A program made the position numbers and the translations under genes. Shown here piece after piece: positions 35,099 through 47,277 of a stretch of 64,000 bases of DNA (position 1 is its first letter; every line of letters starts with the position of its first letter). The notes under the pieces were generated by a model. The model saw only the letters and a program-made list of their open reading frames with translations, was not told the DNA's origin and made no database searches. This DNA is from Linnemannia schmuckeri (Eukaryota; Mortierellomycota; Mortierellomycetes; Mortierellales; Mortierellaceae), in NCBI GenBank assembly GCA_029449235.1, contig JANATG010000008.1:1302001-1366000 (forward strand). Direction: 5' to 3'.

Positions 35099-36179
35099 TT
35101 AAAACATGGATCCAGCCATGCGGGTGATACCCCTACTCATCAACCCGCCCATAAGACCCCCAGCACCAGAGCCGCCCAACATATTGGATGCGAATCCTGA
35201 AGCCCATTTCTGCTTGGCGTCCTTGTCGCACTGAGTGTATCCGATCACGTTGGCCATGTTCAACGCCAATGCGACAGCTACGATGACAAGCCACGTCAGC
35301 TTGAAAGTCAGGATGCAAAGAATTCCGAACACGGTCCAAATCGCGGGTGCGACATAGAGGCCTGTCCAGAAGAGACGAGAGTCCACAGGGTTTAGAGGTC
35401 TGCTTGGCTATTTGAGAAATGGCGTGTAGTGATAAGATGGAAGTGTTGGTTTAGGGAAAATAACATTTATGATCCTGTAAAAAAGGGAGAGTGGGCTGAG
35501 CAGACAACATTCTTGCTCCACACTTGTCCATTCTTTTTTCTCCTTGGCAAAAAACAAATTCACAACACACGCACACACACAAAACAAAACACGAAAACGT
35601 ACGTCGCGGGACTCAAAGAGCCAAGTAGTAGACCCATCCTCCTTGTTCTCGCTCCACCATCGTAGACCAACCAAGAGCCGCCCGGAGACATTCTTGACGG
35701 TCCAAAAGTCAAAGACGAGCAACAGCACGCAGAGGACAAAGATCAGGACAAAATTGTCTGTGAACCAGGTCCCAAAAAAGTAGGTGCAGATTGCTCCAAT
35801 GCGGAAGAGGAAGTGAAAGATCAGGCAGACCGGGTGGCTATATTGAACGTAATGAAGAGGGTATGATATGGTTGAATGAGTTGTCAGTGAGTGAGGAGGA
35901 CAAGCAAAAATAAGATGGAGGATATTTAAAAAACAAAAACTAATTATAACGCTCTCAGAATAGACTGCCTTTTGTGTACATGCTGTCAGAGAGTCTGTTC
36001 CTGCCACCCCACCAAGCCCTGGTTCTGCAACTATCAAGTATGTACAAGTCCTCCTTGACTCAATTGCTTCACTGATAAGCACACATCCGTCTACCATACC
36101 TTGACTGTTTCAGAATAGAAGGCTGTCCGCCTGCCTCCAGGTCTGCCTCAAGAGTGGTGTTATTGGTATTGGTACCCAT
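35099..36179 (-). CDS. TVP23: Golgi membrane protein TVP23 (FAM18 family)
   Basis: Late-Golgi vesicle protein with a role in retrograde traffic. Model: complement(35099..35407, 35603..35837, 36100..36179), 207 residues, in frame; yeast Tvp23 is of similar size. The short cytosolic N terminus is MGTNTNNTTLEADLEAG. Helix 1 begins SHPVCLIFHFLFRIGAICTY, helix 2 DNFVLIFVLCVLLLV. The family-diagnostic FWTVKNVSGRLLVGLRWW and the SRLFWTGLYVAPAIW segment, plus two more helices (IWTVFGILCILTF, LTWLVIVAVALALNMANVIGY), follow. The tail is glycine-rich and ends GSMF. Very clear family match. Confidence 0.96.
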
Positions 36180-36794
36180 CGGTTGTGCATCCGACAGTAA
36201 ATTTTGTCTGTCTGTTGTTGCCTAATGAGTAACAAGAGGGGTAAATGCAGAATGTCAGCAACCAAGATTCCTGCTGGTTGTGCCCTATTGAGTGCATGAA
36301 TGAAGCTGAGAGAGAGAATGTCCTGCGACCTTATTGAATGAAAACGCCAAGCCTTTTTATTTTCCCCAGTCTGCGGACGGGATCAAACTGTCTTGGGTTG
36401 TTGCATACCATTACTGCTGTTGTTGTATGTGTGTGCGGTTGTGAGTGATGAGTGTATGAGTGCTGTCCTGTATAAAGTTTTTGTGGTCCCGATGAGTGAA
36501 GTCCTGTCAGGAGGCAAAAGTTTTCTGGCTGGATTGATGGAGATGATCGCGTTTTGAAGAAAGGAGAGAAAGAAAGAAGGGGGGGGAATAAAAGAGTGCG
36601 GTCTTGAGCACCCTTTACAAAATCGCCCAATTGCATATTCAGATGAGCCCCTGAGAGGGACTGCCACGATGCACATATTTCATATCAGTAATTTGATGAT
36701 TTACTTCATTATGGTGAATGTACAAGGGTGGGTGGGTGAGTGTGGTTTGTAAAATGATGTGCAAATGCCTTCTTCTCTCACTACAACAGATCCT
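36180..36794. other. spacer between TVP23 and aminotransferase
   Basis: TVP23 upstream and aminotransferase downstream sequence. No gene seen. Confidence 0.6.
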
Positions 36795-38730
36795 TTAAGC
36801 AGAAAAGAATTGGTCAACAGTGCGTCCAAAGCGGATGGAAGCCTGCTCCATCTGCTCAAAACTGGCATACGCAAACGTCGCACGCAAGTAATTGGCATCC
36901 TCGTCAAACCAGCAGTTCAACACATCCGCAGCGTCAACATCCTGGGGCTTGGGCTTGCAACTGAACTGCCACCCGGGAACCATCAGCACATTGTTCTCAA
37001 TACACTTTCCGAACAATTCGAGCATCAACACCGAGTCCTTAACGGTCTTGTAGCGGGGGTGCTGGTCCAGATGGATCTTGATCCAGATGAACATCCCTGC
37101 AGAGGGCTCAATGAAACTCGCCAGCTTGGAGTTGATGTAAGACTTAAGCGCCGTCTGGAGGTACTGAGAGCGCTTCAAGTACTCTGTGCGGACATTCTCG
37201 GTCAAGTACCGCGTGTAACCCTCCTGGCCCCAGTGCGAGACTAACATCTCGGCGAGGATAGCCTGCGAGAATCCGCTGGGCTGCTGGATGGTCACCTCGT
37301 TGTGGTATTGCATAATATCACAGAAACGGGCGTTCATCGACATGTATCCGACACGGCATCCGGGCGCAAGTGTCTTGGAGAACGTGTCCAGTCGGATCAC
37401 ACGACCGTCGGTATCCATTGACAGCAACGAGGGCATCCATGATCCGCCCTCGACATGGAACTGGAGGTAGTAGTAAGGGTCGTCCTCGATCAAAATCAAG
37501 TCGTGGTCTTGTGCAACCGCAAGGATATCCATCCGTCTCCTAACCGACATGGTCGCGCCCGTGGGGTTCTGTCCCGTGGGGATCAAATAAACAACACGAG
37601 GCTTGGATTCGTTAGCCTGCTCGGGAGTAGATCCCCAGTTATCCAAGAGTCGTCTCAACCCAGTAGCCGTCATGCCCTCGCCATCCATCTCAACTGCAAT
37701 ATGACCGACCCCCAGGGGATCCAATGTTTCCAATGCGGTGGGATATGTCCATTCCTCGACAAAGATCTTGTCGCCTCTGTTGCAGAGTAATCCGATTACT
37801 TTGGAGAATGCATCTGTGTTACCGGCAGACAGGATGACATCCCAGTCCTGGTACTGAGGCTGGTGCGTCGATCGGACGTGCTCCCTGCAAAAGTCTCTCA
37901 GAGACTTGATGCCCGTTCCAGTGCCGTACTAGGGTTTCAATTGGTAGTGGTAAAGAAAGAAGGATGTCAGTTTTTTGCTTGTATGCTTTTGACAATGTGT
38001 GTTGATGCATATGTGCCTGTGCAGACATGATCACCAAAAAGAAGGTTGTCCAAATCGAATGAACAAACAAACTCAATATTGAGGAGATCGAGTCACACCC
38101 ACATCGAGTCCAAAAAAGTAAACGAAACAAAGAAAAACAGAGTCTATCCGCCCTTCAATCTGAACAAAAGAGACCTTGTACAACAAAACATTGAACGAAT
38201 GGGAGCTATTTCTTACCTGCAGGGAAGCGGTCAAGCTCTCGATCTTGTCAGGCTGCGGTGCAAGAGGGACAGTGACAAGGTCAGACGAGGCGGTCTTTGC
38301 CTTCTGTTGGTGTGCCTCTCCTGCTGCTGGGCGCATGCCTGTGATCTGCGCGGACAGGGAGTGGAAAGGGAATGTCGAAGGATGAGGCAAACCTAGATCG
38401 ATGCAAGTAGAAGAAAAAGATAAGGACGACCACCACATATAACAAAAAAAATTAGTGAAACGGTTACACTGTACTCTGATGCATGTCACTAGTCTCGATC
38501 TCGAGATGTGTGCTACTTGTTTAGTGCGAGAATGTAATGAAAAAGGAGGGGATAGATGGATTGGAAGAAAGTACTGTACCTCCACCGAGAGAGATCATAT
38601 CGCCGCGCATCAGGGGAAGAAGGCTCTTCAGGGGACTCTTCTTGCGTGTGGCACCCTCGAGGGAGAGGAACCCTGAAAAGTCCTTGGCCATGGGCAATTG
38701 CGAAGCAGCTGATGCAGGAGCGGGCGACAT
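36795..38730 (-). CDS. PLP-dependent aminotransferase, aromatic/2-aminoadipate type (ARO8-like)
   Basis: Class I/II fold-type I aminotransferase. Model: complement(36795..37928, 38217..38392, 38580..38730), 486 residues, in frame. Visible: YGTGTGIKSLRDF at exon 3 start; the NTDAFSK pocket; NPTG at 230-233; D258-D259-P-Y261 cofactor contacts; and the Schiff-base lysine K294 in DTFSKTLAPGCRVGY. The C-terminal domain has SAGMFIWIKI and an arginine in NYLRATFAYA near the end. Length and motifs match fungal ARO8 and human kynurenine/aminoadipate aminotransferase, which act in lysine biosynthesis via aminoadipate and in aromatic amino acid turnover. A cytosolic start (MSPAPASAASQLPMAKDF) without a clear presequence is predicted. 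Exact substrate is inferred. Confidence 0.92.
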
Positions 38731-40210
38731 TTTGTTTTTATTAGTGCCTGGTTTTTTTTATGAAATGAAATGAAATGAAGGAAGGTTGTGTTTGATCGAC
38801 GTAAGACGTGCCGAAGGAGAGCTCGATGGAAATGCTGATGGGATGGGAAATGTCGACCAAAACTGTGAAGAGACAGATGAAGGGACGGTGGGTATGTTGG
38901 ATGAAGAATTGGAGTGAAGAGGAAGAAGAAGAAGAAAAGAAAAGGAAGAGAGAAGATCGAAAGACCCTTTTTATATGAATATCCGTCAAAAAAGAAGGTT
39001 CAACCACTCGCCGCACCTTGCTTGCTCCCTTCTTCGTTCTCGACTCGACTCTTTGCGCCATTCACCCGCGAAAACACAATAATACAAAAGTGCAAAAATA
39101 AACAGCATGAACGAGCAAACGCCGAAGCAAAAAAAAGAAAAAAAAAAAAGGATCATTGACGGCCTTGCAAAGCAAAAGAAGCACGCCCACGCCCATAGTA
39201 ATGCATGTGCACATCTATGAAAATACTCCAATGGATGCAACTAAAAAGTCATATCATCACCCAACTCCTTACCCAACAACATAACATTACACCAATAAAC
39301 AGACAAACAAAACATACAAACAAACAAATACATACAAAAAAGAGTCATCGAACTCACAACCGGCGATTTGGCATTTCTACCTTCCTTGTTCCCGTGGTCG
39401 ATTGAAACTGAAAGTTTATTTGCTGGTTGGTCTTCGCAAAAATGAGGGACACATAAACACCTGGAAGGAGGGGATAAAAAAAAACGAGAGCTCTCTTTTG
39501 TTTGTTTGTACAACCACACTTGTAAATACGCCTTATGGTAGTCTCCCACCTTACAGCTCTCCTTCTTCTCCCCACCAACTTTCCCACCCTTGTTGTGTTT
39601 GTGTCTCAATCCAACATAAAAACAAAAATCGTCGCTCCGCAGCAACCACAGGAGTTTTCAGTACCACGGTCCCTCTCCCCCTATTCATCCTTCTCACACA
39701 CTTCTCCGACGGGCGGACAAAAAAATCATTTCAACAGTGCGCTCCTACGACTCGAGAAATACCTAGATGGACAAAAACAACAGTGTTTCTTGATAATCTG
39801 ATTTTTTGTGACAAACATTATCCTGCACGCTGTGAACGCTAAAAACGCCCAAACATCGATTTAATTGCAACAATGAAATATTATGCCGCGAGAATTCAGA
39901 CCTTGCTTGTAGTCTGTCCAATGTATGAAGTGTTTGGGGAAGCTAAAGGAAAATATGTTGGGTGGAAGCACAAATAAAAAAAGACAGTCGACGCGAGAAA
40001 GAGAGCGAACGAGAACCAATTGATCGTGTTGCACACTCCATTCATAGTCAACGGAAAAGGGGCAATACAACAGGCTTTTTCCGTGTTTATTGCTGGTAAT
40101 GAACATTTCTGCCCCAAAGGACATAAACGACGGGTCATTTCAGTCGCTCCAGAGGAAGAATAAACCAATTGATCCAAATCAAAAAAAAATGGTATATGTC
40201 CGATCAGGTT
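38731..40210. other. intergenic, 1.5 kb
   Basis: Upstream of the aminotransferase and downstream of the zinc-knuckle gene. Purine-rich at 38910-38965. Open frames at 39402-39842 have biased composition and no family match. Confidence 0.5.
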
Positions 40211-40739
40211 CTAGACGAGGGCATGGCCGATCCTAGGGCAATCCTGACTCAAATGACCAGGCACATCGCAGTACCTGCAGCCAGCCTGACACTCCGAGCT
40301 GGCATGACCCAGCTGTGCACAATTGCCACAACGTACCTCGCCTCGCTGACGCCAATGCGTCTTCTTGGGTCCAGCAGCCTCGTACCCTGGAGGAACATTT
40401 CCTCCATTTCCTCCGCCTCCATTTCCGGGTGAAGGTGCCGATGACAGCAATGACGCGTTGAAAGATCCTGTCAAGGGAGACATCAACGATTCCATGGATC
40501 CACTGGAAGTCATGGCCGATGTGATGCCACTAGTCGACATGGACGACTGCGATGGCGAATCCATCCCGCTAAGGGTTCGGTGGCCCATCAAGGGTGATGA
40601 TGGGGCTGAAGGCTGGCGACCAAGTCCGAGGAGGCCGCTGTTGAATCCTGGAGGTGGCATCGAAAGGTTGCCCATGCCCGAGAGCCCTGGAGGTCCCGAA
40701 GTCATCGAATGCTGCTGATGCTGCTGGTACTGTTGTTGT

Positions 40740-40775
<36 letters not shown>

Positions 40776-43700
40776 ATCTGCATGCGGTGCTGATGGGAAG
40801 CAAGGATATGCTTCTCCAACTGACGGCATCTCTCCTCAACCTTCCAGACATATCGCTGAATCTCCTCCATCTCCCGCTGTTTTTGTGCCTCCATGGACTG
40901 GATAGCCTGCTGCTCGTGCTCACGCGCCAAAGATGCCAGAGTCGAGTACCGCTCCGTCAACGACGATACCTGCTGCTGCATCGAGACCAAGGTTGTCAAG
41001 AGCGACTTATTCTCAACCTGCAGCGTGTGAACAAGCGAGACCAGAGTCTGATTGGGAAGCCTGGCCAAGTCCTCAACGTTATCCGTCCCTGCATCCTCCT
41101 CGTCAACCTCCAGAGAAGACTGCGCAACGAGTCCCTGCAATGAAGCCGCATCCTGGGGCGTGATGGTCTTGGAGAGATTGGTGAGAATGTCCTGATGAAT
41201 CTCCGAGCGCTCCTTCTGTTGGGCACCGCGTGGTCCGCTCGCTTGATTAGTGGAGGAATTTTCACCACGCTCCTCCGAGAACCGTTTGCGGGATGCCACT
41301 TGCTGATTGCGCTCTGCTTCTTTTGCTGCCTGGGCCGCACGATTGGCGAGAGTCGCCGCAGAAGGGCCCCACGTAGGAATCTTGACTTCAGTAGTCGTTG
41401 TAGTCGAAGGTCTTGATTCAGCGTCCTGTACATCGGTCACAGTAGGGACAACAGTAAGAGCAACGGCAGGGGCAACAGGAGTGTCCACTATAGGCGCGGC
41501 GGCGTTGACAGGAGTGGCAGGAGTAGGTGTGGGTGTTGATGCGGGAGCACCATCCTTGACAACCTGCGAGGACAATCTCTTGGCCTGCTGGACTTCCTTC
41601 TGCTCGCATGCCTTCTTCTCCTTGGTCTTCTCCCGTGCCATAGCCTCCTCGACCTCACGAGCCTCTTGATCCCGACGTGCTGTCTCCTGAGCCCGGCGTG
41701 TTGCCTCTGCCTCCTCCGCTGCGACCTTTTTCATCCGAGCTGCCTCGGCCTCACGAGCGTCTTCAGCAGCTTTCTTTTCCTGGGCGAGTTGGGCCTCCTT
41801 CCTTTCCCTCAACTCTTTAGCCTCCTGTCGCTCCAGAGCCTCCTGTGCCTCTCGAATTTCGCGGGCATGTCTAGCCTCCTCTGCCTTCTTGGCGGCTGCT
41901 TGAGCAGCAGCGCTCTCTTCCGCCTCGGCAGCCTCTTTGGCCTGACGCTTGGCATCTTTCTTGGCCTGCTTCTTCAGCTCCCTGGCCTCTTTGGACGAAA
42001 CCGCCATTAGTGGCTCGACAGGAGTGTTCTTGATGACTGGTGTAGTGGTGGGACGAGTTGAATCGGCAACGCCTCCAGATGATTCCACAACAGAATCGAC
42101 TGGCTCTGGCTCCTCGGCGGCAACTGCGGCAGCGGCAGCGGCAGCCTCGGCAGCCTTCTTCTTCTTCTTGTCCTTCTTCTTCCTGTTTTTGCTGGGTGTT
42201 GACGCTCCTGTCAAATCCGCGTCCTCATCGTCCGAGACCTGGGCGCTGGCGGTGGGCGTGACATCGCGACTTGGAACCAGGTAGCCCTTGGTGCTGAACT
42301 TGCTGTCACTGACATCCTGACCAATCGACTTGAGGAACTTTTTTTCCTTCTGGATTGCCGCCATCTCGCCCATAGCGCGCGCACCCTCTCGCATCATCAG
42401 GCGGGATACCATGACAGCCAAAACGCGACGGCCGGTCTTGACACCCTCCCTGAACTGCTGGGCCAGCTTCATCCGACCCTCTTGCGACTTGAGCACTCGA
42501 GAGCGGAAATGATCGTCGTGCAGTCCCAGCTGCACAGCCTCCAGAACCTCGGCTTCCTCCATCAAGATCCCGAGAGTGTTCAGACAAACGGTCGCAAAGT
42601 CAAGACTAGAAAACAAAGTCAGGCGGGACTGGAAGAACCACTTGCGTGTCTCGACAGAGAGGAACTCGAGCTTCTTGATCCTCCGGCGGAACTCTTTATT
42701 GGCAACCTTCTCGAGTCGTCCCTGAACCGTCTTTTGCGACTCCTGGAAGTATGTAGAGGCGACCGATTCAACCTCCTCGTCGACTTCCTTGAGCTTGTTG
42801 AGGACCAAGACTCGGAACTGGCCCATCTTGGTGTCGAAGATAGGGATCAATTGCTCCACCATCTTGAGAGCGTTGCGACACTTTTCTGGACTCTCCTCCA
42901 AAATCTTGTCAATCCTGGCAGTCCCGACTTTGCCCTCCTGGATACGCGTCAAGGCCAGCTTGAGAATCTTTGTTTGCGCCGCTGCCAACTCTTTGATGAA
43001 CTCGCGGAGAGATCTCTCGGAGGACTCCAGAACGTCTGCCGTGAGCTGCTTGTGAACGTGTTGCATGTTGTCGATAAACAATTTGAATCCGCTGTCGACT
43101 TCCTCTACAGGATCCACTTGAGGATTATCAGATACTGAACCCTTCTTCTTGGACGAGGACTTCTTGACCTTGGCTTCGATGCCTGTCCAGATCTATCGCA
43201 TGATCAGTGATATGTTGATTAGTTTAAACCATGATTGCGAAGGCACCTTGTTTGAAAGATCAGTGAAGGTAGAGCCTGTATTAATTACCTCTTGGAAGGA
43301 GACAAGCTGATCCTTGTATGTATGAGCAAACTCCTTGCCGCGAGTAGGTGCCAAGATCCCGGAGCGAACCTTCTCTGCACCGTCCATGCGCTCTAATGCC
43401 TCCTCGACATGCCTCCAGACGGGACCAATCTGCTTCCGAAGACCTTCCTGATCCCGCATCCGCATCCGCTGTAGTTCCTCGTTGAAGAGCTCTTTGTCCA
43501 GATCAAGATCAGCAGGGGTCTTAGAGTGTCCCTTGGTATGTTGGCATGTAGGGTTCATGATCTGGTTTTGAAGCTGAGCTTTGGTGACGCGCTTCAAGAG
43601 TGGATATCCCTGATGTCCGAGAGTCATCTGAGCCTTTTCGATGGAAATGGTCGAAAGGATCGGGGTGACGTCGTCCTGTTGTTGGTTCTGTTCCTGAGTC

Positions 43701-44389
43701 TGAAGGGGGTATGCCGCGTAGAGGGCCTCAAAGTCGACCAAGGAAAAGACCTCGGGTGATGTATAAAGTGCACTTGGTTGTTGAATCCAATCCCGAACAG
43801 TGTCGACAATCTCAGTCACAAATCCTTCCTGACCAGATCCAGCAGCAGGCGCGGGTCCTGTTCCTGTTCCTGCTTTGCTGGCGGCAATAGCAGCGGCTGC
43901 GATCGATCCTGCGCCCGAGACGCCATTGGAGCGTCCGTGTCCATGGCCACCGCCGTTCGCTATAGTGTCTGCTGTCGACCGTTGGTAGAACCGCTCGCAG
44001 ACGACCATGGCGTACTCCTTGTGTTTCTTCTTGGGTTCCGATCCTGAGCTAGCGTCAGAGCCATTGGAGCCATTGGAGCGAGAGCTGCCCTTCTTGTCGG
44101 CGCCACCAGAATTTTTGTCCTTGCCAAACGTTTTCTTGAAGACCCACTGAGCCCACTCCCGACAGTAGAAGCAGGTGTTTTGGTCACAGGCGCGAAACTT
44201 TGCGAGTTCCTTGGTGAGTAGGGCCATTTCAACCTTGAGGGAGGAAGGGACGAGGTGCGGGTGTTGCATAATGGAGGCATCGGATGAGGATTGGTGGCGT
44301 GGATCAGCGTCAGGTTTGGAGGGATTGGCCTTTGCGCCTTGGAGGAGGGGGACGATGGTGGGAAGGTGGAGGTCAGACTCGGACGACAT
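40211..44389 (-). CDS. uncharacterised coiled-coil protein with two CCHC zinc knuckles
   Basis: I do not recognise the full-length family. Model: complement(40211..43192, 43289..44389), one intron, 1360 residues, in frame. N terminus (1-140): a helix with ALLTKELAKFRACDQNTC, a small Cys cluster (C68, C73, C76) and a K/S-rich stretch. About 200-370 is folded-looking (EGFVTEIVDTVRDWI...). About 390-600 is helical and Arg/Lys/Glu-rich. About 640-880 is low complexity with a long Ala/Glu/Lys/Arg coiled coil. A second helix contains LVHTLQVENKSLLTTLVSMQ. A polyQ run and a G/S/P/M-rich region precede two C-terminal knuckles, CX2CX4HX4C at C1322-C1335 and C1339-C1352. Such knuckles usually bind single-stranded RNA or DNA. 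No Gag, protease or polymerase parts are present, so a retroelement is unlikely. Probably an RNA-associated scaffold (inference). Confidence 0.8.
40732..40767. repeat. polyglutamine-coding trinucleotide repeat
   Basis: TTG/CTG run on the + strand (CAA/CAG in the transcript) encoding about twelve consecutive Gln in the zinc-knuckle protein; likely length-variable. Confidence 0.85.
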
Positions 44390-44858
44390 GGCGGCGTTGT
44401 TATTGAGGAGTGCGTGCGTTTGTAAAGGAGAAGGGGGTAATGCAAGGAAGGAATGTAGGAAGAGAAAGAGAAGTGCACAGCTGTTTTTGTCTCTTGACGA
44501 TGTGGTGAGTTGTCAAAGGGGAGTAAAGCAAAAAAGAGAAAAAGGCAAGCTTAGAAAAAGATAACAAAAGGTAGAGGTCACGTGTGAATGTGGCCGTTGC
44601 ATTTGCGATCATCTGAGTGGGCACAAAAGAAAGAACTGACCTCATTCTCACATACTTTTTGCACTTTCGCCCTTTCGTTCTTTTGATGTTCCTTGGTGGA
44701 ATTCATAGAAGGAACGACACGGATGTCAAATGACGCAGGGATACATACATGTTTGCTTGGCACAAGGAAAGACACAGAACTGTTGGGTTATCATACATTA
44801 TCATTGCATTATTAGAGAAAAGATGAGTTATTACTACAGTTGCTATTATTACGTTTGC
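44390..44858. other. zinc-knuckle gene promoter / WW gene 3' flank
   Basis: Contains TCACGTG at 44578-44584, about 190 bp upstream of the zinc-knuckle gene ATG. No gene. Confidence 0.5.
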
Positions 44859-45752
44859 TTAGAATCCACCGCCAAAGTCTCCACCTCCAAAGTCTCCACC
44901 TCCAAAGTCTCCGCCACCTCCAAAGTCGCCGCCGCTAACGTGCTCGACGGGAGCAATGTCACCGCCGTAATAGCCTCCGTGCATTCCTCCTGCAAGCATG
45001 CTTCCTGCCATCAGACCCATTGCTCCACCTAAAAGTTACCATGAGAGAACGAACAAGCAAACAGATAGACCGGTAAGTGGATGAATGGACGGCTTCCTTT
45101 GCAAAAAGATGGACAAGGTGAGGCAACTTTGTGCTGCTCTCAAGCAAACAACACTCTCTAAACTTCACACACACACAAGCACTCAGAAAAAGAGAGCAGA
45201 GGTCCCGAAATGAAACTTACCAGCCATCATGCCCATGGCCAGACCAGCGCCTGCACCCATACCACCTTGACGGTTGTAAGAGTCATAAAAGCCGCTTTGG
45301 TTGTTGCCAAACTGCTGTCGCTGGAGCTGTTGAATCTGGTGGAAACGGGTCGTTTCCTGTGCGTGATAGGAAGGGCCCAGAGGGTGGGCCCAGGTTACAT
45401 TGTTTGTCTGAGGGTGAACATAGTACAGGCTCTGTTTGTTAGGGTCGTATTGAGATATCCTATTTTTGTTTAAACAAAAAAGAGAATGAGTGAGTGAATG
45501 AGTGAGCAGGAAGAAGAGGACATGAGTTTGACAATAGCATGAACAGGGTGCAAGTGAATGAATGACAAAAAGAAGGTGCAGGTGTGGAGAGTTGAGTAAT
45601 GAGTAAAGAGCATATGCGTACCATCCTTGGGGTAGGGTTGAAGGAGGGATGTTGACAGCGTACTGTTGCTGTTGCTGGTAGTTTTGTTGCTGTTGGTGTG
45701 GACGGTATGAACTTGAGCCGTTGTCGACGCCTTTAGAACCTGAGCAGCCCAT
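44859..45752 (-). CDS. WW-domain protein with acylation-type N terminus and DFGGG repeats
   Basis: Model: complement(44859..45028, 45221..45459, 45622..45752), 179 residues, in frame. The N terminus MGCSGSKG has Gly2, Cys3, Ser6 and Lys7, the pattern of N-myristoylation plus palmitoylation, so peripheral membrane anchoring is likely. A Gln-rich linker leads to one WW domain at about 40-71, LPQGW...YYVHPQTNNVTWAHP, with W44, Y56-Y57, W67 and P70. WW domains bind proline-rich ligands. After a Q/N/Y-rich segment the tail is Gly/Met-rich (GGMGAGAGLAMGMMAG) and ends with four DFGGG-type repeats. The tail resembles Gly-rich tails seen in many fungal WW proteins, but function is unknown. Intron 1 splits the first tryptophan codon of the WW domain. 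Confidence 0.85.
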
Positions 45753-47277
45753 GGTTGGCTATAGTAAGTAGTGGTGGTAGTAAGTGTTGAAGTGGAAACG
45801 GATAGGAAAGTGGGTTGAAATGAAGAAAGGGAGATAGAGTGTGTATGGTCGTGAATGTGGTTGTTGTGGAGTAAAGAAAAGATGAGAAGAGCGAGAAAAA
45901 AAAATGTAAGAGAAGAAGAGAAGAACAAAAGTGGGTCTAGAAAAAAGAAAAAAAAAAAAAAAAAAAAAGAGAGGGAAAAAAAGAAAGGAAAAACGCTACC
46001 GGCTTTCGAGACATCCGAATCTTCGACTTTTGTGAAAAAGAAAAAACCGTCCTCCCGGTGATACTTGTGAGGAATAAAAATTGGTGGCACCACCGACATC
46101 ATTCCTCGTTCATCGCCAACAAAAAATTCAGGGACAATGACGATCAGTTCTGATCGGTTCTGATCAAATTCCTAGACGTAACCCGAGACTGATTAACACA
46201 GCGCGTCCGAAATCACTTCTCCCTCGCACTCCTCTGTGAACATCGCCACACATTTCTTTTATTTGTTTTACTCTTCAGTCAAGTTAAATAAAAATAGCTG
46301 TTGGAAATGCAAAAGGATGGTTGCGTACATATATCTCCACGATTTTTTTCAGCCACCGAAAATGATTACTGACAAAGTCAAATCCACACCAAGGATCGTC
46401 GAATGGGCCTCAAATCACACCAATCACTTGTCTCCACCCACCTATCACCCATCCCCACTCTTTATCTTTCACTGCCACATTAACAGCAAAACATGTTTTC
46501 ATCTCAACGATCCCTGCTGTCACAAAAGGGTGAACACAATCCAAAAACGAAATAATTTTGTTCCTGGTTTAACGATCAGGCTTTTAAGATATACCCCTGG
46601 TTCCATACATCGTTCAAATACCGCGCTTCCCTCATAATGCCAAAATCCAAGTACCAAGGATGAGGACCCTTTTTGCCCATCCTCACCTTTTCCTTACCTC
46701 GTACGCATTCTGCGCAACATCATGCCCACCCCTGGTGGGAAAAACAAAGCAGACAAAACACCTCAAACACGTTGATAACCTGCAGACGACGGTGGAGAGG
46801 GAAGAAAGAGGCAAGCAATGAAAAGTAAAGAAGGAGGGCGTTACACTACCCTGGCCATGTGCCCCTCCTTCCCCTCCTTTTTCCTGTTCGCCCCTTCCCC
46901 GTCGTTTGACCTGTTGTTGTTCTCTGCCACATCTCCGCAACCTTTATTTGTCACAGAGAAAAATGGCGCCCAAAAGTGCTTAGGCCGCTCACTTGATTAG
47001 TCTTTTTTTTTCCCATCTTGCGTCGCCTCACTATCGCCTCACTATCGCCTACATCCATCCATCGATCTCAAACCAAAAATCTCAGCAAACACTTGCATGA
47101 CAAGACAGAGTTACTGCATTGTTTGTTTGTGTTCGATTGTTGTTTAAAAAAACTGTTCGTTTTATTTGTATCCGTTTTGCTCGAAACTTGCGTGGCGAAA
47201 AAAGGGAAGAAGGTCAAACATATTAGGGTAAATAAGAGAGAAAATGAAAAAAGAGAAAGCTATGGAAGGCCGAGTAT
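45753..47277. other. intergenic, 1.5 kb
   Basis: A-rich run at 45950-45968 close to the WW gene; the rest shows no gene. TGGCGCC occurs at about 46966. Confidence 0.5.

Noticed and set aside
40211..43192. Zinc-knuckle gene as a retrotransposon Gag
   Set aside because: No protease, reverse transcriptase, integrase or terminal repeats nearby; the gene has an intron and a long host-like N-terminal region.
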